Shown piece by piece: positions 8,405 through 17,328 of a stretch of DNA of 64,000 bases; within the stretch, counting starts at the first letter, position 1, and every line of letters starts with the position of its first letter. Source of the DNA: Desulforapulum autotrophicum (GTDB lineage Bacteria > Desulfobacterota > Desulfobacteria > Desulfobacterales > Desulfolunaceae); the NCBI GenBank assembly GCA_020723285.1, contig DYJE01000021.1, positions 23,982 through 87,981 on the forward strand, in the 5' to 3' direction. The notes beneath the pieces are model-generated. The model had not been told where the DNA came from. It worked only from the letters and a program-made list of their open reading frames with translations, and searched no databases. A program made the position numbers and the translations under genes.

Positions 8405-9607
8405 ATGGTTATGAGATCTCAAACCGTACATTTCATCCATTTGTTTATAGGAAGCCTCATTTTTGGCATGGGTTACCTGTATGTGCGATTTGTCTGTGTT
8501 GTCACGGTGAGCCGATGGAAACGCCTGATGGTAAGCGGGGCTCTTTTTTCTTCCGTCGCGGCAGTTTTCATGTTTTTTGTTCTGAAGTTCAAAGGGCAGG
8601 CTGGTTTTGCCTTCGATCTTCTGGCCTGGTACGCCTATCTTGGACTCGGTTTTCTGTCTTTTCTTCTGCCTCTTGTGATCATGCGTGATGTCTGGATTCT
8701 TGCTGTTTTCATGGTCCGCAGGATCGTGCGCCGAAAAAAACAGATCGCTCCGGGTATGCTTCACCCTGAAGACCGCCGGCTTTTTCTCAAACAGGGTGTA
8801 AGCCGAGCCCTTGCCGGAGCCTCCATGGTATTGTCGGGTGCCGGAATCGTCCAGGCCCATACCATACCCGGCGTCAGGGAAGTCATGATTCCCGTGGCCC
8901 ATTTGCCTGAGGACCTCTCAGGATTTTCCGTGGTTCAGATTACGGACATTCACCTGGGGCCGACCCTCAAGCGATCGTTTCTTGAGGATGTTGTCAGATC
9001 AGTGAACGGGCTCTATCCCGATATCATCGCTTTGACCGGTGATCTGGTGGACGGACGTGTCGAGGAACTGAAACAGGATGTCCAGCCCCTGGGGGGGCTG
9101 CGGTCCCGGCACGGAAATTTTTTTGTCACCGGTAACCATGAATATTATTCCAACGGGCCTGCCTGGATCGATGCGGTAAACGATCTGGGTTTCACAACCC
9201 TTGTGAACAGTCACAGGATCGTTGCGCAGGGAGAAGGCCGGGTTCTCGTCGCCGGGGTCCCTGATCTGAAGGCCGAACGGTTTGTCCGGGAGCACCGGCC
9301 GGATGCGTTTGCGGCCCTTGAAAACGCCCCGCCGGTTCATGTGAAAATCCTGCTGGCGCATCAGCCGAAAGCCGTATACCAGGCGGCGGCCGCAGGGTTC
9401 GATATTCAGATTTCCGGGCATACCCATGGCGGCCAGATGTTTCCGTGGAATATGATTGTCGGGCTCAATCAGCCTTATCTTGCGGGGCTTTATACGGTTG
9501 ATGGTGTTAAACTTTATGTGAGCAGAGGAACGGGTTACTGGGGACCGCCCATGCGGCTTTTCGCCCCGTCGGAAATCACCCGGCTGATTCTTGTTCCCGC
9601 CGTCTAA
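8405..9607 (+). CDS. Membrane-anchored metallophosphoesterase (YkuE-like)
   Basis: The N-terminal ~110 residues contain three or four hydrophobic segments. A calcineurin-like phosphoesterase domain follows, with the full metal-ligand set: TDIHLG (DxH), TGDLVDG (GDxxDG), TGNHEYY (GNHE), LLAHQPK and SGHTHGGQ. Between them lies RRLFLK followed by a hydrophobic Ala/Gly-rich stretch and QAH, which resembles a twin-arginine signal placed internally at about residue 120. YkuE-type enzymes act outside the cytoplasmic membrane on phospholipid- or lipid-linked phosphoesters. ATG at 8405 or 8411 can start it; neither has a strong ribosome site. Single gene, with the kinase 134 bp downstream. Confidence 0.85.
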   Translation: MVMRSQTVHFIHLFIGSLIFGMGYLYVRFVCVVTVSRWKRLMVSGALFSSVAAVFMFFVLKFKGQAGFAFDLLAWYAYLGLGFLSFLLPLVIMRDVWILAVFMVRRIVRRKKQIAPGMLHPEDRRLFLKQGVSRALAGASMVLSGAGIVQAHTIPGVREVMIPVAHLPEDLSGFSVVQITDIHLGPTLKRSFLEDVVRSVNGLYPDIIALTGDLVDGRVEELKQDVQPLGGLRSRHGNFFVTGNHEYYSNGPAWIDAVNDLGFTTLVNSHRIVAQGEGRVLVAGVPDLKAERFVREHRPDAFAALENAPPVHVKILLAHQPKAVYQAAAAGFDIQISGHTHGGQMFPWNMIVGLNQPYLAGLYTVDGVKLYVSRGTGYWGPPMRLFAPSEITRLILVPAV

Positions 9608-9741
9608 GCTTTTCTTTGACTTGAGGTGGCTTTCATTGTAAATTGTCTTAAAAAACAGCCTGTCACAACCCATTCAACCTGACAGACTTTTTTCGGCATT
9701 GCCGGTTACCAGGCTGACACAGTTCTCACAGCGAAAATCAT

Positions 9742-11262
9742 ATGGACATTATCAGGGAACAAGGACTGACTTTGATGAGCATGTCGCCTCAGGACTCCAT
9801 CATCATGATGGATGCCTCAGGATGCATTTCGTACTGGAACGCCGCAGCGGAAGCGATGTTCGGATGGTGTGCTGACGAAGTTCTGGGGCGTGACCTGCAC
9901 AGTCTGATTGTGCCGGAAAGATTCAGGAAAGACTACGAAACGGGCCTCAAACTTTTTTTTCAAAGCGGGAAGGGTAACGCCATTGATAAAACCCTTGAGC
10001 TTTCAGGTTGCCACAAAGACGGGCACGAGTTTCCCATCGAGCTGACGCTGGGGGCGGTCAGTATCCGTGGAGAATGGCATTCCATAGGTGTGGTCCGGGA
10101 TGTGGCAGGAAAACGGAAACTGGAATTTCAGCTGCTTCATGCTGAAAAAATGGAATCTGTAGCCACTCTTGCAGGCGGGATCGCCCATGATTTCAATAAT
10201 ATTCTTTCGTCTATCATCGGTTTTACGGAGCTTGCACTGGACGACGCGGATGAGGGGACACTTTTATACAGCAACCTTCAGGAAGTGATGGTGGCAGGCA
10301 ACCGGGCCAAAGATCTTGTACGTCAGATCATGAAGTTCAGCCGCCAGACCGACAGTGTCACCGAACCGGTTCAAGTGAAATCCGTGGTGGAAGAAACGGT
10401 CAAACTGATTCGGGCTTCATTTCCATCGACCATTGAAATCGTCACGGATCTTAAGAGTCGTGCGTTTGTCCTGGCGGATCCTTCGCATATCCATCAGATC
10501 ATACTGAACCTGTGTACCAACGCAGAGCACGCCATGGAAGACAGTAAAGGGGTTTTATCCATCAGCCTTTCGGATGTGACGGCTGAGGAGGTTCGGGAAC
10601 ATATCCGAAGTGACGTGAAGCCAGGATCTTACATCAGACTGAAGATTGGCGATACGGGAAAGGGCATGACCACTGAGATTCTGAGCAAGGCGTTCAGTCC
10701 GTTTTTTACCACCAAGAAACAGGGCGAAGGAACGGGCATGGGGCTTCCCATCGTCCACGGCATCGTGTCAAGCCTCAACGGTTTCATTCACCCCCACAGT
10801 GAGCCGGGCCGGGGTTCTTCGTTCGACATATTTCTTCCGGTCATGGAAGAACGAATACCCAAACCGTTAAGAACGAAAGCCTCCTCATCTCAAGGTGGGC
10901 ATCTTATGTTTGTGGATGACGAGGCTTCCGTGGTGAAAATCGGAAAGATCCTACTGGAACGGCTGGGATATACGGTGGAAACAGCCGGTGGCGGGTGTGA
11001 GGCCCTGGAGCTTTTCAAAGCATCTCCATCCAAATACAGCCTGGTGATCACCGACCTCACCATGCCCCAGATGACAGGCATCGACCTTGCGAAAGAAATG
11101 ATTCGGGTGCGGGAGGATATTCCCATCATTCTTTGCACAGGATACGAAAAAAATCATTCCATCACTCAAGCGACGGAGGCGGGGATTATGGCTGTGGTCA
11201 GCAAGCCGATCCTGTCCGACGAAATCGCGGAAACCATTGGACGGGTCCTGAACCCGGTCTGA
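9742..11262 (+). CDS. Hybrid histidine kinase (PAS-HisKA-HATPase-REC)
   Basis: A 506-residue soluble sensor kinase. A PAS domain occupies about residues 15-125 (SGCISYWNAAAEAMFG). The dimerisation helix with the phospho-acceptor is GGIAHDFNNILSSIIGF (His about 150). The ATP-binding domain has N-box HQIILNLCTNAEHAM, G1 GDTGKGM and G2 GEGTGMGL. A C-terminal receiver (about 380-505) has VDDE, the phosphorylatable Asp in ITDLTMPQMTG and the conserved Lys in VSKPI. No membrane segment is seen, so it reads a cytoplasmic signal. It is followed 14 bp later by a single-domain response regulator, the likely phosphorelay partner. The ribosome site before ATG 9742 is weak, so an inner Met is possible. 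Confidence 0.9.
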   Translation: MDIIREQGLTLMSMSPQDSIIMMDASGCISYWNAAAEAMFGWCADEVLGRDLHSLIVPERFRKDYETGLKLFFQSGKGNAIDKTLELSGCHKDGHEFPIELTLGAVSIRGEWHSIGVVRDVAGKRKLEFQLLHAEKMESVATLAGGIAHDFNNILSSIIGFTELALDDADEGTLLYSNLQEVMVAGNRAKDLVRQIMKFSRQTDSVTEPVQVKSVVEETVKLIRASFPSTIEIVTDLKSRAFVLADPSHIHQIILNLCTNAEHAMEDSKGVLSISLSDVTAEEVREHIRSDVKPGSYIRLKIGDTGKGMTTEILSKAFSPFFTTKKQGEGTGMGLPIVHGIVSSLNGFIHPHSEPGRGSSFDIFLPVMEERIPKPLRTKASSSQGGHLMFVDDEASVVKIGKILLERLGYTVETAGGGCEALELFKASPSKYSLVITDLTMPQMTGIDLAKEMIRVREDIPIILCTGYEKNHSITQATEAGIMAVVSKPILSDEIAETIGRVLNPV

Positions 11263-11276
11263 AAGAGAGACAGATC

Positions 11277-11642
11277 ATGGCGGACATCCTCATCATCGAC
11301 GACGACATTCAGCTGAGTTCCATGCTCAAACAGCTTCTCGAACGCAACGGATATTCTGTCATCACCGCGCCTGACGGTGCCAAAGGCATCGATCTTTATC
11401 ACAGCGAAGGTGCCCGGCTGATTATCACCGACCTGATCATGCCGGTGAAGGAGGGTATCGAAACCATCGCCGAACTGGTCAAGGATGATCCGAACGTGAA
11501 AATCATCGCCATTTCAGGTGGGGGGCGTTTGAAACCGGACAGTTATCTGAATCTTGCTGAAACCTTCGGCGCGTTGCGGACACTTACCAAACCCATTGAC
11601 CGCCAGGCGCTTCTTGAGGCCGTGGCGGAATTGCTGGCTTGA
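11277..11642 (+). CDS. Single-domain response regulator (REC only)
   Basis: A 121-residue CheY-like protein beginning MADILIIDDDIQ at 11277 (GAGAG upstream). The acidic pocket DDD, the acceptor Asp in LIITDLIMPVKEG and the conserved Lys in LTKPID are all present; no output domain follows. A longer reading from 11133 overlaps the kinase in another frame and is not used. It is 14 bp behind the hybrid kinase and likely receives or passes phosphoryl groups from its REC domain. The downstream target is not visible. Confidence 0.88.
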   Translation: MADILIIDDDIQLSSMLKQLLERNGYSVITAPDGAKGIDLYHSEGARLIITDLIMPVKEGIETIAELVKDDPNVKIIAISGGGRLKPDSYLNLAETFGALRTLTKPIDRQALLEAVAELLA

Positions 11643-11652
11643 TGTTTACCAT

Positions 11653-12015
11653 TCACACAAACCCGCGTTTCATCTCCACCACCGAAACCTGGCCGCTGCC
11701 CAGCGCTGATTCAAGAACGGACACGGCATCAAGGGGCGACAGATCGCTTCCGCAGGTGAAAATGTCCACGGCGGCGTAGCCTTTTTCAGGCCAGGTGTGG
11801 ATGGTGAGGTGGCTTTCGGCGATGATCACCACCCCGGAGATGCCCTGGGGGCTGAAACGGTGGACGTGGGTGGAAACCACCGTGGCCCGGGCTTTATGTG
11901 CGGCAGCTTCCATGGCGGCCCGGATCAGGTCTACGTCGTCCAGGGCCGCCGGTTCGCAGCGGTAAAACTCCACAAGGACATGGCGACCCAGCGGGGATCG
12001 GTTGCTTTCTGGCAT
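11653..12015 (-). CDS. speD: S-adenosylmethionine decarboxylase proenzyme
   Basis: A 120-residue prokaryotic class 1B AdoMet decarboxylase (SpeH/SpeD type). The processing and pyruvoyl-forming Ser lies in ESHLTIHTWPE at about residue 68; VDIFTCG supplies the active-site Cys. The product, decarboxylated AdoMet, is the aminopropyl donor for the spermidine synthase-like gene in the same minus-strand cluster. It is the last gene of the cluster, 4 bp after the DUF4178 gene. It ends only 10 bp from the convergent response-regulator gene, with no clear terminator between them. Confidence 0.93.
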   Translation of the reverse strand: MPESNRSPLGRHVLVEFYRCEPAALDDVDLIRAAMEAAAHKARATVVSTHVHRFSPQGISGVVIIAESHLTIHTWPEKGYAAVDIFTCGSDLSPLDAVSVLESALGSGQVSVVEMKRGFV

Positions 12016-12019
12016 GGTA

Positions 12020-12625
12020 TCAGTCCTTAGCCGTTCCTGTGGCCAGATACACCACGGACCGGGGATCGATGTCCATTCCCGTGGACACGTCGAAGGAGCC
12101 GTCGTCCCATTTTTCCACGCTGATCAGCCGCTTTCCTTTTTTTTCGGAAAAATCCCAGTAATAAAAGGGGATTTCTTCTCCGTCCGCCCCTTTTTTCCAG
12201 ATGGCCTTGTCGCTTTCCTCGTAAACAAACGTGGCATTGTCAAACACAAAAGACCCTTCCTCATCATCGTCGAACGCATCGAGCTTTTTTGCGCTGAGGC
12301 CGAGCTTTGAAAGATCGAGGTCGCCGGTGGTCCACACCGCCGCTTCCAGGCGGTCGTCCTGTTCGTATTCGAGAAAAAGCTGAGAACCGGTGACAAGGTC
12401 GAGAAGATGGAGTTCATGCCATTTCCATCGTCCTTCGCGGTATTCGCTTTTTTCTTCCAATAGATACACGATGCCATTCAGGCGGATGTAGTCACCTTTG
12501 GCCAGGGCGGTGAGATTTTTGTTCGTTTTGGGGCCGCCGGGAGCGATTACCGGCATGTTCCGGACAAGCCTGAGCTGTTCCCGCAAAGGAAGAATATAAT
12601 CCGGTTCCGTGTAGGTGCTTGGCAT
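12020..12625 (-). CDS. DUF4178 domain protein
   Basis: A 201-residue acidic soluble protein. The segment around LAKGDYIRLNGIVYLLEEKSEY and the following KWHELHLLDLVTGSQLFLEYE match the DUF4178 pattern of beta-strand repeats with conserved W and YxLxD-like positions; a second similar half follows (IPFYYWDFSEKKGKRLISVEKW). Function is unknown. In other bacteria DUF4178 genes sit with DUF350, PspA, AdoMet decarboxylase and spermidine synthase genes, as here. It lies between telA (12 bp) and speD (4 bp). Confidence 0.75.
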   Translation of the reverse strand: MPSTYTEPDYILPLREQLRLVRNMPVIAPGGPKTNKNLTALAKGDYIRLNGIVYLLEEKSEYREGRWKWHELHLLDLVTGSQLFLEYEQDDRLEAAVWTTGDLDLSKLGLSAKKLDAFDDDEEGSFVFDNATFVYEESDKAIWKKGADGEEIPFYYWDFSEKKGKRLISVEKWDDGSFDVSTGMDIDPRSVVYLATGTAKD

Positions 12626-12637
12626 ATCCGTATCTCC

Positions 12638-13795
12638 TTAGGCTTCGATGGATGAGGTTTTCGGAACATCGGCCTTGACCGTTTCTCCGCTTATGAGTCC
12701 CGCTTTTTTAGCAAGGCCCTGGCTCATGTTCGAAAGCTGGGCCATGCCCTGTTTCGCCGTTTCGATGCCCTGACGTTTCACCTTTTCAACCTCGTCCATG
12801 GCGGCCATGAGGTCGTCGTAACTTTTCTGGACTTTTTCAAGGGCGAGAACCGGGTTGTTGTACATCTGGGCGATGTCCGAGGTCTGCTGACGGATGGCCG
12901 CGGCGTTGCTGGCAAGGATCTGGCCCGCGTATTCCTGGGTGGCTTTGGTGGCTTCCATGGTTCGTTTCTGGTTGGCCAGGGCCGCCGCGATGGCAAGACC
13001 CACGGTGATGACGTTGGTGGTGACGGTGAGGGTCCGGTCCACGGCCTGGGCCAGGAGATGGTTGTTGTTGGTGGTGAGGTCGATGCTCACGAAGAACTGC
13101 ATGTTCACCTGCTCCATGGTCCTCAAATCCTGGACCCGCATGGCGATGGCGTGAAGGGCCATTTCCATTTTCTGTTTCAGCACGGGGTCTACGGCGGCGG
13201 CGACTCTTTTTTCAAGCTCAGCAATGATCAGTTCCCCCAGATAGGCGTTTTTCTGGACCGCCAGCTGCTGGGATTTCACATCGTCGTACAGCTGTTCCAG
13301 GGAAATGTTGTCCCGGATCAGGGTGTCCCGGCCTTCCCTGATGTTGTTCACGATGACGTCGATCTGGGTCTGGACCGACTCATAGCGCACGGCGATTTCT
13401 TTCAAGCGGTCGCCCACGCCGGGAACCTTGCCCAGAAGCTTGCTGAAAAACCCTTTTTTCTCGATTCTGTGCGGATTGATCTTGTCCAGCATCATGCGGA
13501 GTTCCACCAGGTCCTTGGGGATTTTCGCGCCTTCACCGTCCAGGTCGTTCAAGAGGGTTCCCACTTTGGTTTTCAGAAGCTCCAGCTTCCGGGAGGCGTT
13601 CTGCTGGGCTTCAGATCCCAGGTTCATCAGGCCGTTCATGAATTCCCGGTCCTGGCTTTTGGTTTCAAAATCGCCGGAAAGGGCGCTCGCCTTGCTCTGT
13701 ATGTCTGAAAGCGCCTCGGGCGGAAGAGCCGGAGGAACGGGAACAGGAACCATGGCCTGGGGTGTGGCGGTCATTGTATCCGTCGTGGTGTTCAT
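12638..13795 (-). CDS. telA: Toxic anion resistance protein, TelA family
   Basis: A 385-residue helical cytoplasmic protein matching the TelA/KlaA/YaaN family: a variable Pro-rich N-terminus, then long helices including NPHRIEKKGFFSKLLGKVPGVGDRLKEIAVRYESVQTQIDVI and the C-terminal region with ANQKRTMEATKATQEYAGQI. Coiled-coil propensity is high throughout. TelA proteins were named for tellurite resistance and are often linked to envelope stress, but their mechanism is not settled. In Bacillus the homologue yaaN is beside xpaC, and here an XpaC-like gene lies upstream across a 265-bp gap that contains a repeat. Confidence 0.88.
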   Translation of the reverse strand: MNTTTDTMTATPQAMVPVPVPPALPPEALSDIQSKASALSGDFETKSQDREFMNGLMNLGSEAQQNASRKLELLKTKVGTLLNDLDGEGAKIPKDLVELRMMLDKINPHRIEKKGFFSKLLGKVPGVGDRLKEIAVRYESVQTQIDVIVNNIREGRDTLIRDNISLEQLYDDVKSQQLAVQKNAYLGELIIAELEKRVAAAVDPVLKQKMEMALHAIAMRVQDLRTMEQVNMQFFVSIDLTTNNNHLLAQAVDRTLTVTTNVITVGLAIAAALANQKRTMEATKATQEYAGQILASNAAAIRQQTSDIAQMYNNPVLALEKVQKSYDDLMAAMDEVEKVKRQGIETAKQGMAQLSNMSQGLAKKAGLISGETVKADVPKTSSIEA

Positions 13796-14060
13796 GGGTG
13801 TGCTCCTTGGTTTATTATTGTTGTTTTAGATTGGGTGTCATCTATTCGTTATAAATGAAAAAAATGCGAACGTCGAACATCGAACGCCCAACATCCAACA
13901 TCGAATAAAGGATAACACCATTTTTATTTTTCTTGAATTTTCATCACATGAACAATTCATACGGAGATGTCGATTCTGCAAAACATTCACCATTCGATGT
14001 TCTGTGTTCGATGTTCAAAAAACATTGCACCATATAAAAATGACTATGCTGACAATCACC
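13796..14060. repeat. Intergenic repeat of GAACATCGAAC type between telA and the XpaC-like gene
   Basis: Two complementary arms are visible. The left arm (about 13868-13910) repeats units like CGAACATCGAAC and CCAACATCGAA; the right arm (about 13990-14016) contains CATTCGATGTTC and TGTTCGATGTTC, so the two can pair around an 80-nt AT-rich middle. No gene is present. The block interrupts an otherwise tightly packed operon and may carry a promoter for telA-DUF4178-speD. Confidence 0.6.
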
Positions 14061-14696
14061 TCACGCTTCCACCGTCTCACCGAAAAATTTGGTGCTGATG
14101 AATTTGGCGTGGGTCTTGAACTCTCCGGTCATCTGGTCGTCCACGATTTTGATGATTTCAAGGACTTCGTCGTTGAGGCCGCCAAGAACCCGTTTCAGTT
14201 CATCTTTCTGGCTGGTCCGGGCGTCGGCGGACAGTCCCAGGTAGGTGCCGGTGATCTGGTTCAGGTATTCCCCGGCGATTTTATTGACCACGAAAGCCAG
14301 TTCCGATCCCCGGTGTTCCTGGTTCAGCCGGGGCAGAATGTCGAACAGCCGGTCCACCAGTTGCTCCAGGTTTATCAGAAGGTCCTCGTCCATGCCCGAT
14401 TCACGGGCCTTGAGGTTCAGGCGGACCAGGTTTTCCAAGCCTTCTCTGGCTTTTTGCGTGAGAGCCGACACGTGATCGGCCGGTTCCTCCTTCGGGGTAG
14501 CTTCTTTTGAGTTTACACCGCCAAGGGGTTTCACCACCGCCAGGAGGGCTGCGGCAAGAAAGGCGATGACCCCAAGGCCGATCACCGCCCAGACGATTTT
14601 CGGAACGATGCCCGCACCGAGAAGCACCGCGAACACCAGTACCAATCCGGCGAAATAAGCCATAAAACTTTTCAGGAAACTGCCATTGTTGTCCAT
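14061..14696 (-). CDS. XpaC-like membrane protein with C-terminal helical domain
   Basis: A 211-residue protein starting at ATG 14696 with AAGGA 7 nt upstream; a TTG eight codons earlier is less likely. Two membrane segments fill residues about 10-55, followed by a Lys/Glu linker and a helical domain (QKAREGLENLVRLNLKARE and onwards). This layout and the nearby telA fit the XpaC family (named from 5-bromo-4-chloroindolyl phosphate hydrolysis in Bacillus, a phenotype not proof of enzymatic activity). It begins 13 bp after the spermidine synthase stop. The family call is moderate because no sharp motif exists. Confidence 0.6.
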   Translation of the reverse strand: MDNNGSFLKSFMAYFAGLVLVFAVLLGAGIVPKIVWAVIGLGVIAFLAAALLAVVKPLGGVNSKEATPKEEPADHVSALTQKAREGLENLVRLNLKARESGMDEDLLINLEQLVDRLFDILPRLNQEHRGSELAFVVNKIAGEYLNQITGTYLGLSADARTSQKDELKRVLGGLNDEVLEIIKIVDDQMTGEFKTHAKFISTKFFGETVEA

Positions 14697-14709
14697 AGAG
14701 AAAATCCTT

Positions 14710-16452
14710 TCATTCAATTTTCCAGCCCTCCCGTGTGTACAGATCGAGAAGCACCGGCCTCATCAGCGTGTTGATCTCGCGGTGTTTACTTTCAAGCCGC
14801 CCTTTGCCGAAAACCATGGCGCTTCGGAATACATCAGGAGTCAGGTAGCGGGTGCCGTTTCCCGTGTCCAGGGTGTCGATCCTGTGTTCCAGGGCATCGC
14901 CGGTCATGGAAGAGGTTTTCCAGATCAGCAGCCAGCCCCAGTCCCCGAACGAAGGCACATTGTCGTGGTAAGGTATCACAGAGAACCCGGCCGAGGCAAC
15001 GGTCCGTTTCACGCAGAGGAAAGCCTCCCTGGCGTGGTAGGGGGAGGTGGACTGGATGACGGCCATGCCCCGGTCTGCGAGAACGTGTTTCAGTTTTAAG
15101 TAGAATTCCCGGCTGTAAAGCTTGGACAGCTCGATGGAACTTGGATCGGGGAAATCCACGATGATCACGTTGTATTTCCCCCGGACGGTTTCGATGAATT
15201 TGTCTGCATCCAGATGGAGGATGTGAACAGTGGCGGTTTTCACTGTTTCGGGCCGGGTGGTGCCATCTTCATTCCGCAGTGTTTCGCCTGTTTCCTGGTA
15301 CACATGCCTTAATCCGTCAGCTCTCACGCCTTCGGCAGGGAGAACCGAGACCCTGGCGTCCCTGAATGCATGGTTGTTGAGCCGGGTCATCACCGGATGG
15401 GTCCGGGCAAAAGCCACCATGTCCGGATCGATGTCCACCAGGGTCACCTGGCGGACATCGGGGTACTGAAGAACCTCGCGAAGGGCCATGCCGTCACCGC
15501 CGCCCAGGATCAGGACCCTGGCATGATCAGGAACGAGGCCCATCACCGGCCGGACAAGCTGTTCGTGATAGATGGCCTCGTCCTCGCTGGAGAACTGGAG
15601 ATTGCCGTTGATGTAGAGCCTGTATTCGTCCGATGCCGCCCGGTAAGTCATGACGAGCTGCTGGTACCGGGTCAAGATGGAGCTGATGATTTTGTCGTCG
15701 TACAGACGCTGTTCAAGCACCGTGTTCCAGAGCCTGTTGTGTTTGAAGCCGTAAGCCAGTGCCGCGAAAGTGAGGACGATAAGTACGAGGATCGACCCTT
15801 TTTTTTTCACGAGGCCCAGGCTGATGAAATATAGGAAGGTGATGGTGGCCACGAACAGGTTCACGGCGGCCATGATGAAGCTGATCTCGGTGATGGGGAA
15901 GTTCCGGAGAAGATAGTACACCCAGATCACTGCGCCCACGAACGCGCCGATGTAGTCCGGGCCGTAGACGTTGGCCACGTTGATCCCAAGAGACCTTGAA
16001 TATTCCTGGTTGATCCTGAGGACCACCGGAATTTCAAGGCCGATCAGAAGGCCCATGGAACAGATGAACAGGTACTGGACCAGAATGAAATGGTGGTCGA
16101 GAAAACCGAAGGCCGCATACATGGCAAGGGGCGCGTAACCGCCGATGACAGCGATGGCCAGTTCGATGCGGATGAATGTTTCGACGAGGTTTCTTTTGAA
16201 CACGACCTGGATGTAGGACCCTGCCGCCATCATCAGCATCATCACCGCGATGGTCATGCACATCTGCTCGATGCTGTTGCCCAGAATGTACGAGGACACG
16301 GCTCCCAGGGCGTATTCCGAAACCAGGCCGCAGGCCCCGGTGAAAAACATGGTAACCGAAAGCAGGGCTGTGGCGAGACGACGCCGCCCTTTGGAAAGAC
16401 TCGGCATTCCTGCCGATCCGTCTGGCACGGCGTCGGTTACGGCGTCAGACAA
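14710..16452 (-). CDS. Membrane-fused spermidine synthase-like aminopropyltransferase
   Basis: A 580-residue protein. Residues about 20-250 form seven or eight membrane segments; residues about 290-530 form a spermidine synthase fold with the AdoMet-type loop LILGGGDGMALREVLQYP, VDIDPDM and DFPDPSSIELSKLYSREFY, where the Asp residues match the catalytic and amine-binding positions. It should use decarboxylated AdoMet from the speD product at the membrane face. The start is TTG at 16452, inside the last codons of the DUF350 gene (8-bp overlap), indicating translational coupling. Membrane-fused SpeE-like proteins are common, but the amine acceptor of this class is not established. Confidence 0.85.
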   Translation of the reverse strand: MSDAVTDAVPDGSAGMPSLSKGRRRLATALLSVTMFFTGACGLVSEYALGAVSSYILGNSIEQMCMTIAVMMLMMAAGSYIQVVFKRNLVETFIRIELAIAVIGGYAPLAMYAAFGFLDHHFILVQYLFICSMGLLIGLEIPVVLRINQEYSRSLGINVANVYGPDYIGAFVGAVIWVYYLLRNFPITEISFIMAAVNLFVATITFLYFISLGLVKKKGSILVLIVLTFAALAYGFKHNRLWNTVLEQRLYDDKIISSILTRYQQLVMTYRAASDEYRLYINGNLQFSSEDEAIYHEQLVRPVMGLVPDHARVLILGGGDGMALREVLQYPDVRQVTLVDIDPDMVAFARTHPVMTRLNNHAFRDARVSVLPAEGVRADGLRHVYQETGETLRNEDGTTRPETVKTATVHILHLDADKFIETVRGKYNVIIVDFPDPSSIELSKLYSREFYLKLKHVLADRGMAVIQSTSPYHAREAFLCVKRTVASAGFSVIPYHDNVPSFGDWGWLLIWKTSSMTGDALEHRIDTLDTGNGTRYLTPDVFRSAMVFGKGRLESKHREINTLMRPVLLDLYTREGWKIE

Positions 16453-17287
16453 GAGCCCCCACGATGATGGAAAGGCCGGTCTGGATACCCGCGATGATCA
16501 GGGCGGCGGCGCTGTTTTTCTTTTCCGCGATCTGTTCTTTTTCCCTGGATCTTGGAAGGAAAAGAAGGTCGGCGATGTACTGGAAGATCACCAGGAACAC
16601 GATGCCGGTAACGGCCGAAAGACCGAAGGAGATCAGATCCTGGGTCCAGCCGGTGAAGGCTCCGGCAACACTGGTACGCATGATGAAACCTAAGGAGATG
16701 AAATTTCCGGCAAGGATGATGCCTGCCGATGTGTTTCCTGCGGCGATTTCATCGATGAGGTGGTAGGATTTCACGGCGGAAAACAGTTTGACGGCGGCGA
16801 TGAACACCACCTGGCCCAGGAGAAAGAACACCACGCCGGAGAGAAGGTCCCCTTCGCCGGTGAACGCACCGTTCATGACAAGGCCCGTACCCACCAGCAT
16901 GCCGCATTCGGAGATGCCCACCGCCATGTTGCCGTTTTCAATGGCAGTGTCGTTAGAGACCGAAGGGATGACGAGCCTGTCGCAGATCAGCCGTGAAGCC
17001 TGGAACAGAACCACGATCAGTGCCCCGTCCACAGCCAGAAGGGTGAGGTCTCCCGTAAAGGTGTGGGTTCCGTTGTCGTTTCCGGTCAACGCCGCCAGCA
17101 TGCCCACGGCAATGCCGATGTACTGGCCCGCACGCATGAGGGCCATGGACACATTGCCTTTATTTTCGATGTGTTCATCGTCGTCGGCCCGTGTCGTCCG
17201 GTCGGTGATGATTTTGCTGATGTACCAGAACAGAACCACCATCAAGGCGTATGCGGCGCTCTGGCTCACTGAAATGATAAAATTCAT
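16445..17287 (-). CDS. DUF350 multi-pass membrane protein with internal duplication
   Basis: A 280-residue protein starting at ATG 17287, preceded by AGGAGGCACC; the longer reading to 17533 is a shadow of the lipoprotein gene. About eight membrane segments are visible. Four related Asn-led helices (NVSMALMRAGQYIG, NMAVGISECGMLVG, NTSAGIILAGNFIS, NSAAALIIAGIQTG) show that two DUF350 units are fused head to tail. E. coli YjfL, in the PspA-type yjfIJKLMC operon, is a single-unit relative. Function is unknown. It overlaps the downstream spermidine synthase gene. Confidence 0.85.
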   Translation of the reverse strand: MNFIISVSQSAAYALMVVLFWYISKIITDRTTRADDDEHIENKGNVSMALMRAGQYIGIAVGMLAALTGNDNGTHTFTGDLTLLAVDGALIVVLFQASRLICDRLVIPSVSNDTAIENGNMAVGISECGMLVGTGLVMNGAFTGEGDLLSGVVFFLLGQVVFIAAVKLFSAVKSYHLIDEIAAGNTSAGIILAGNFISLGFIMRTSVAGAFTGWTQDLISFGLSAVTGIVFLVIFQYIADLLFLPRSREKEQIAEKKNSAAALIIAGIQTGLSIIVGALV

Positions 17288-17328
17288 GGTGCCTCCTGAA
17301 AAGATGCATGAATATTCATGAAAAAAGT

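Noticed and set aside
8257..8688. 143-residue plus-strand frame overlapping the phosphoesterase start
   Set aside because: It is out of frame with a clear gene, and no ribosome site or family features were seen.
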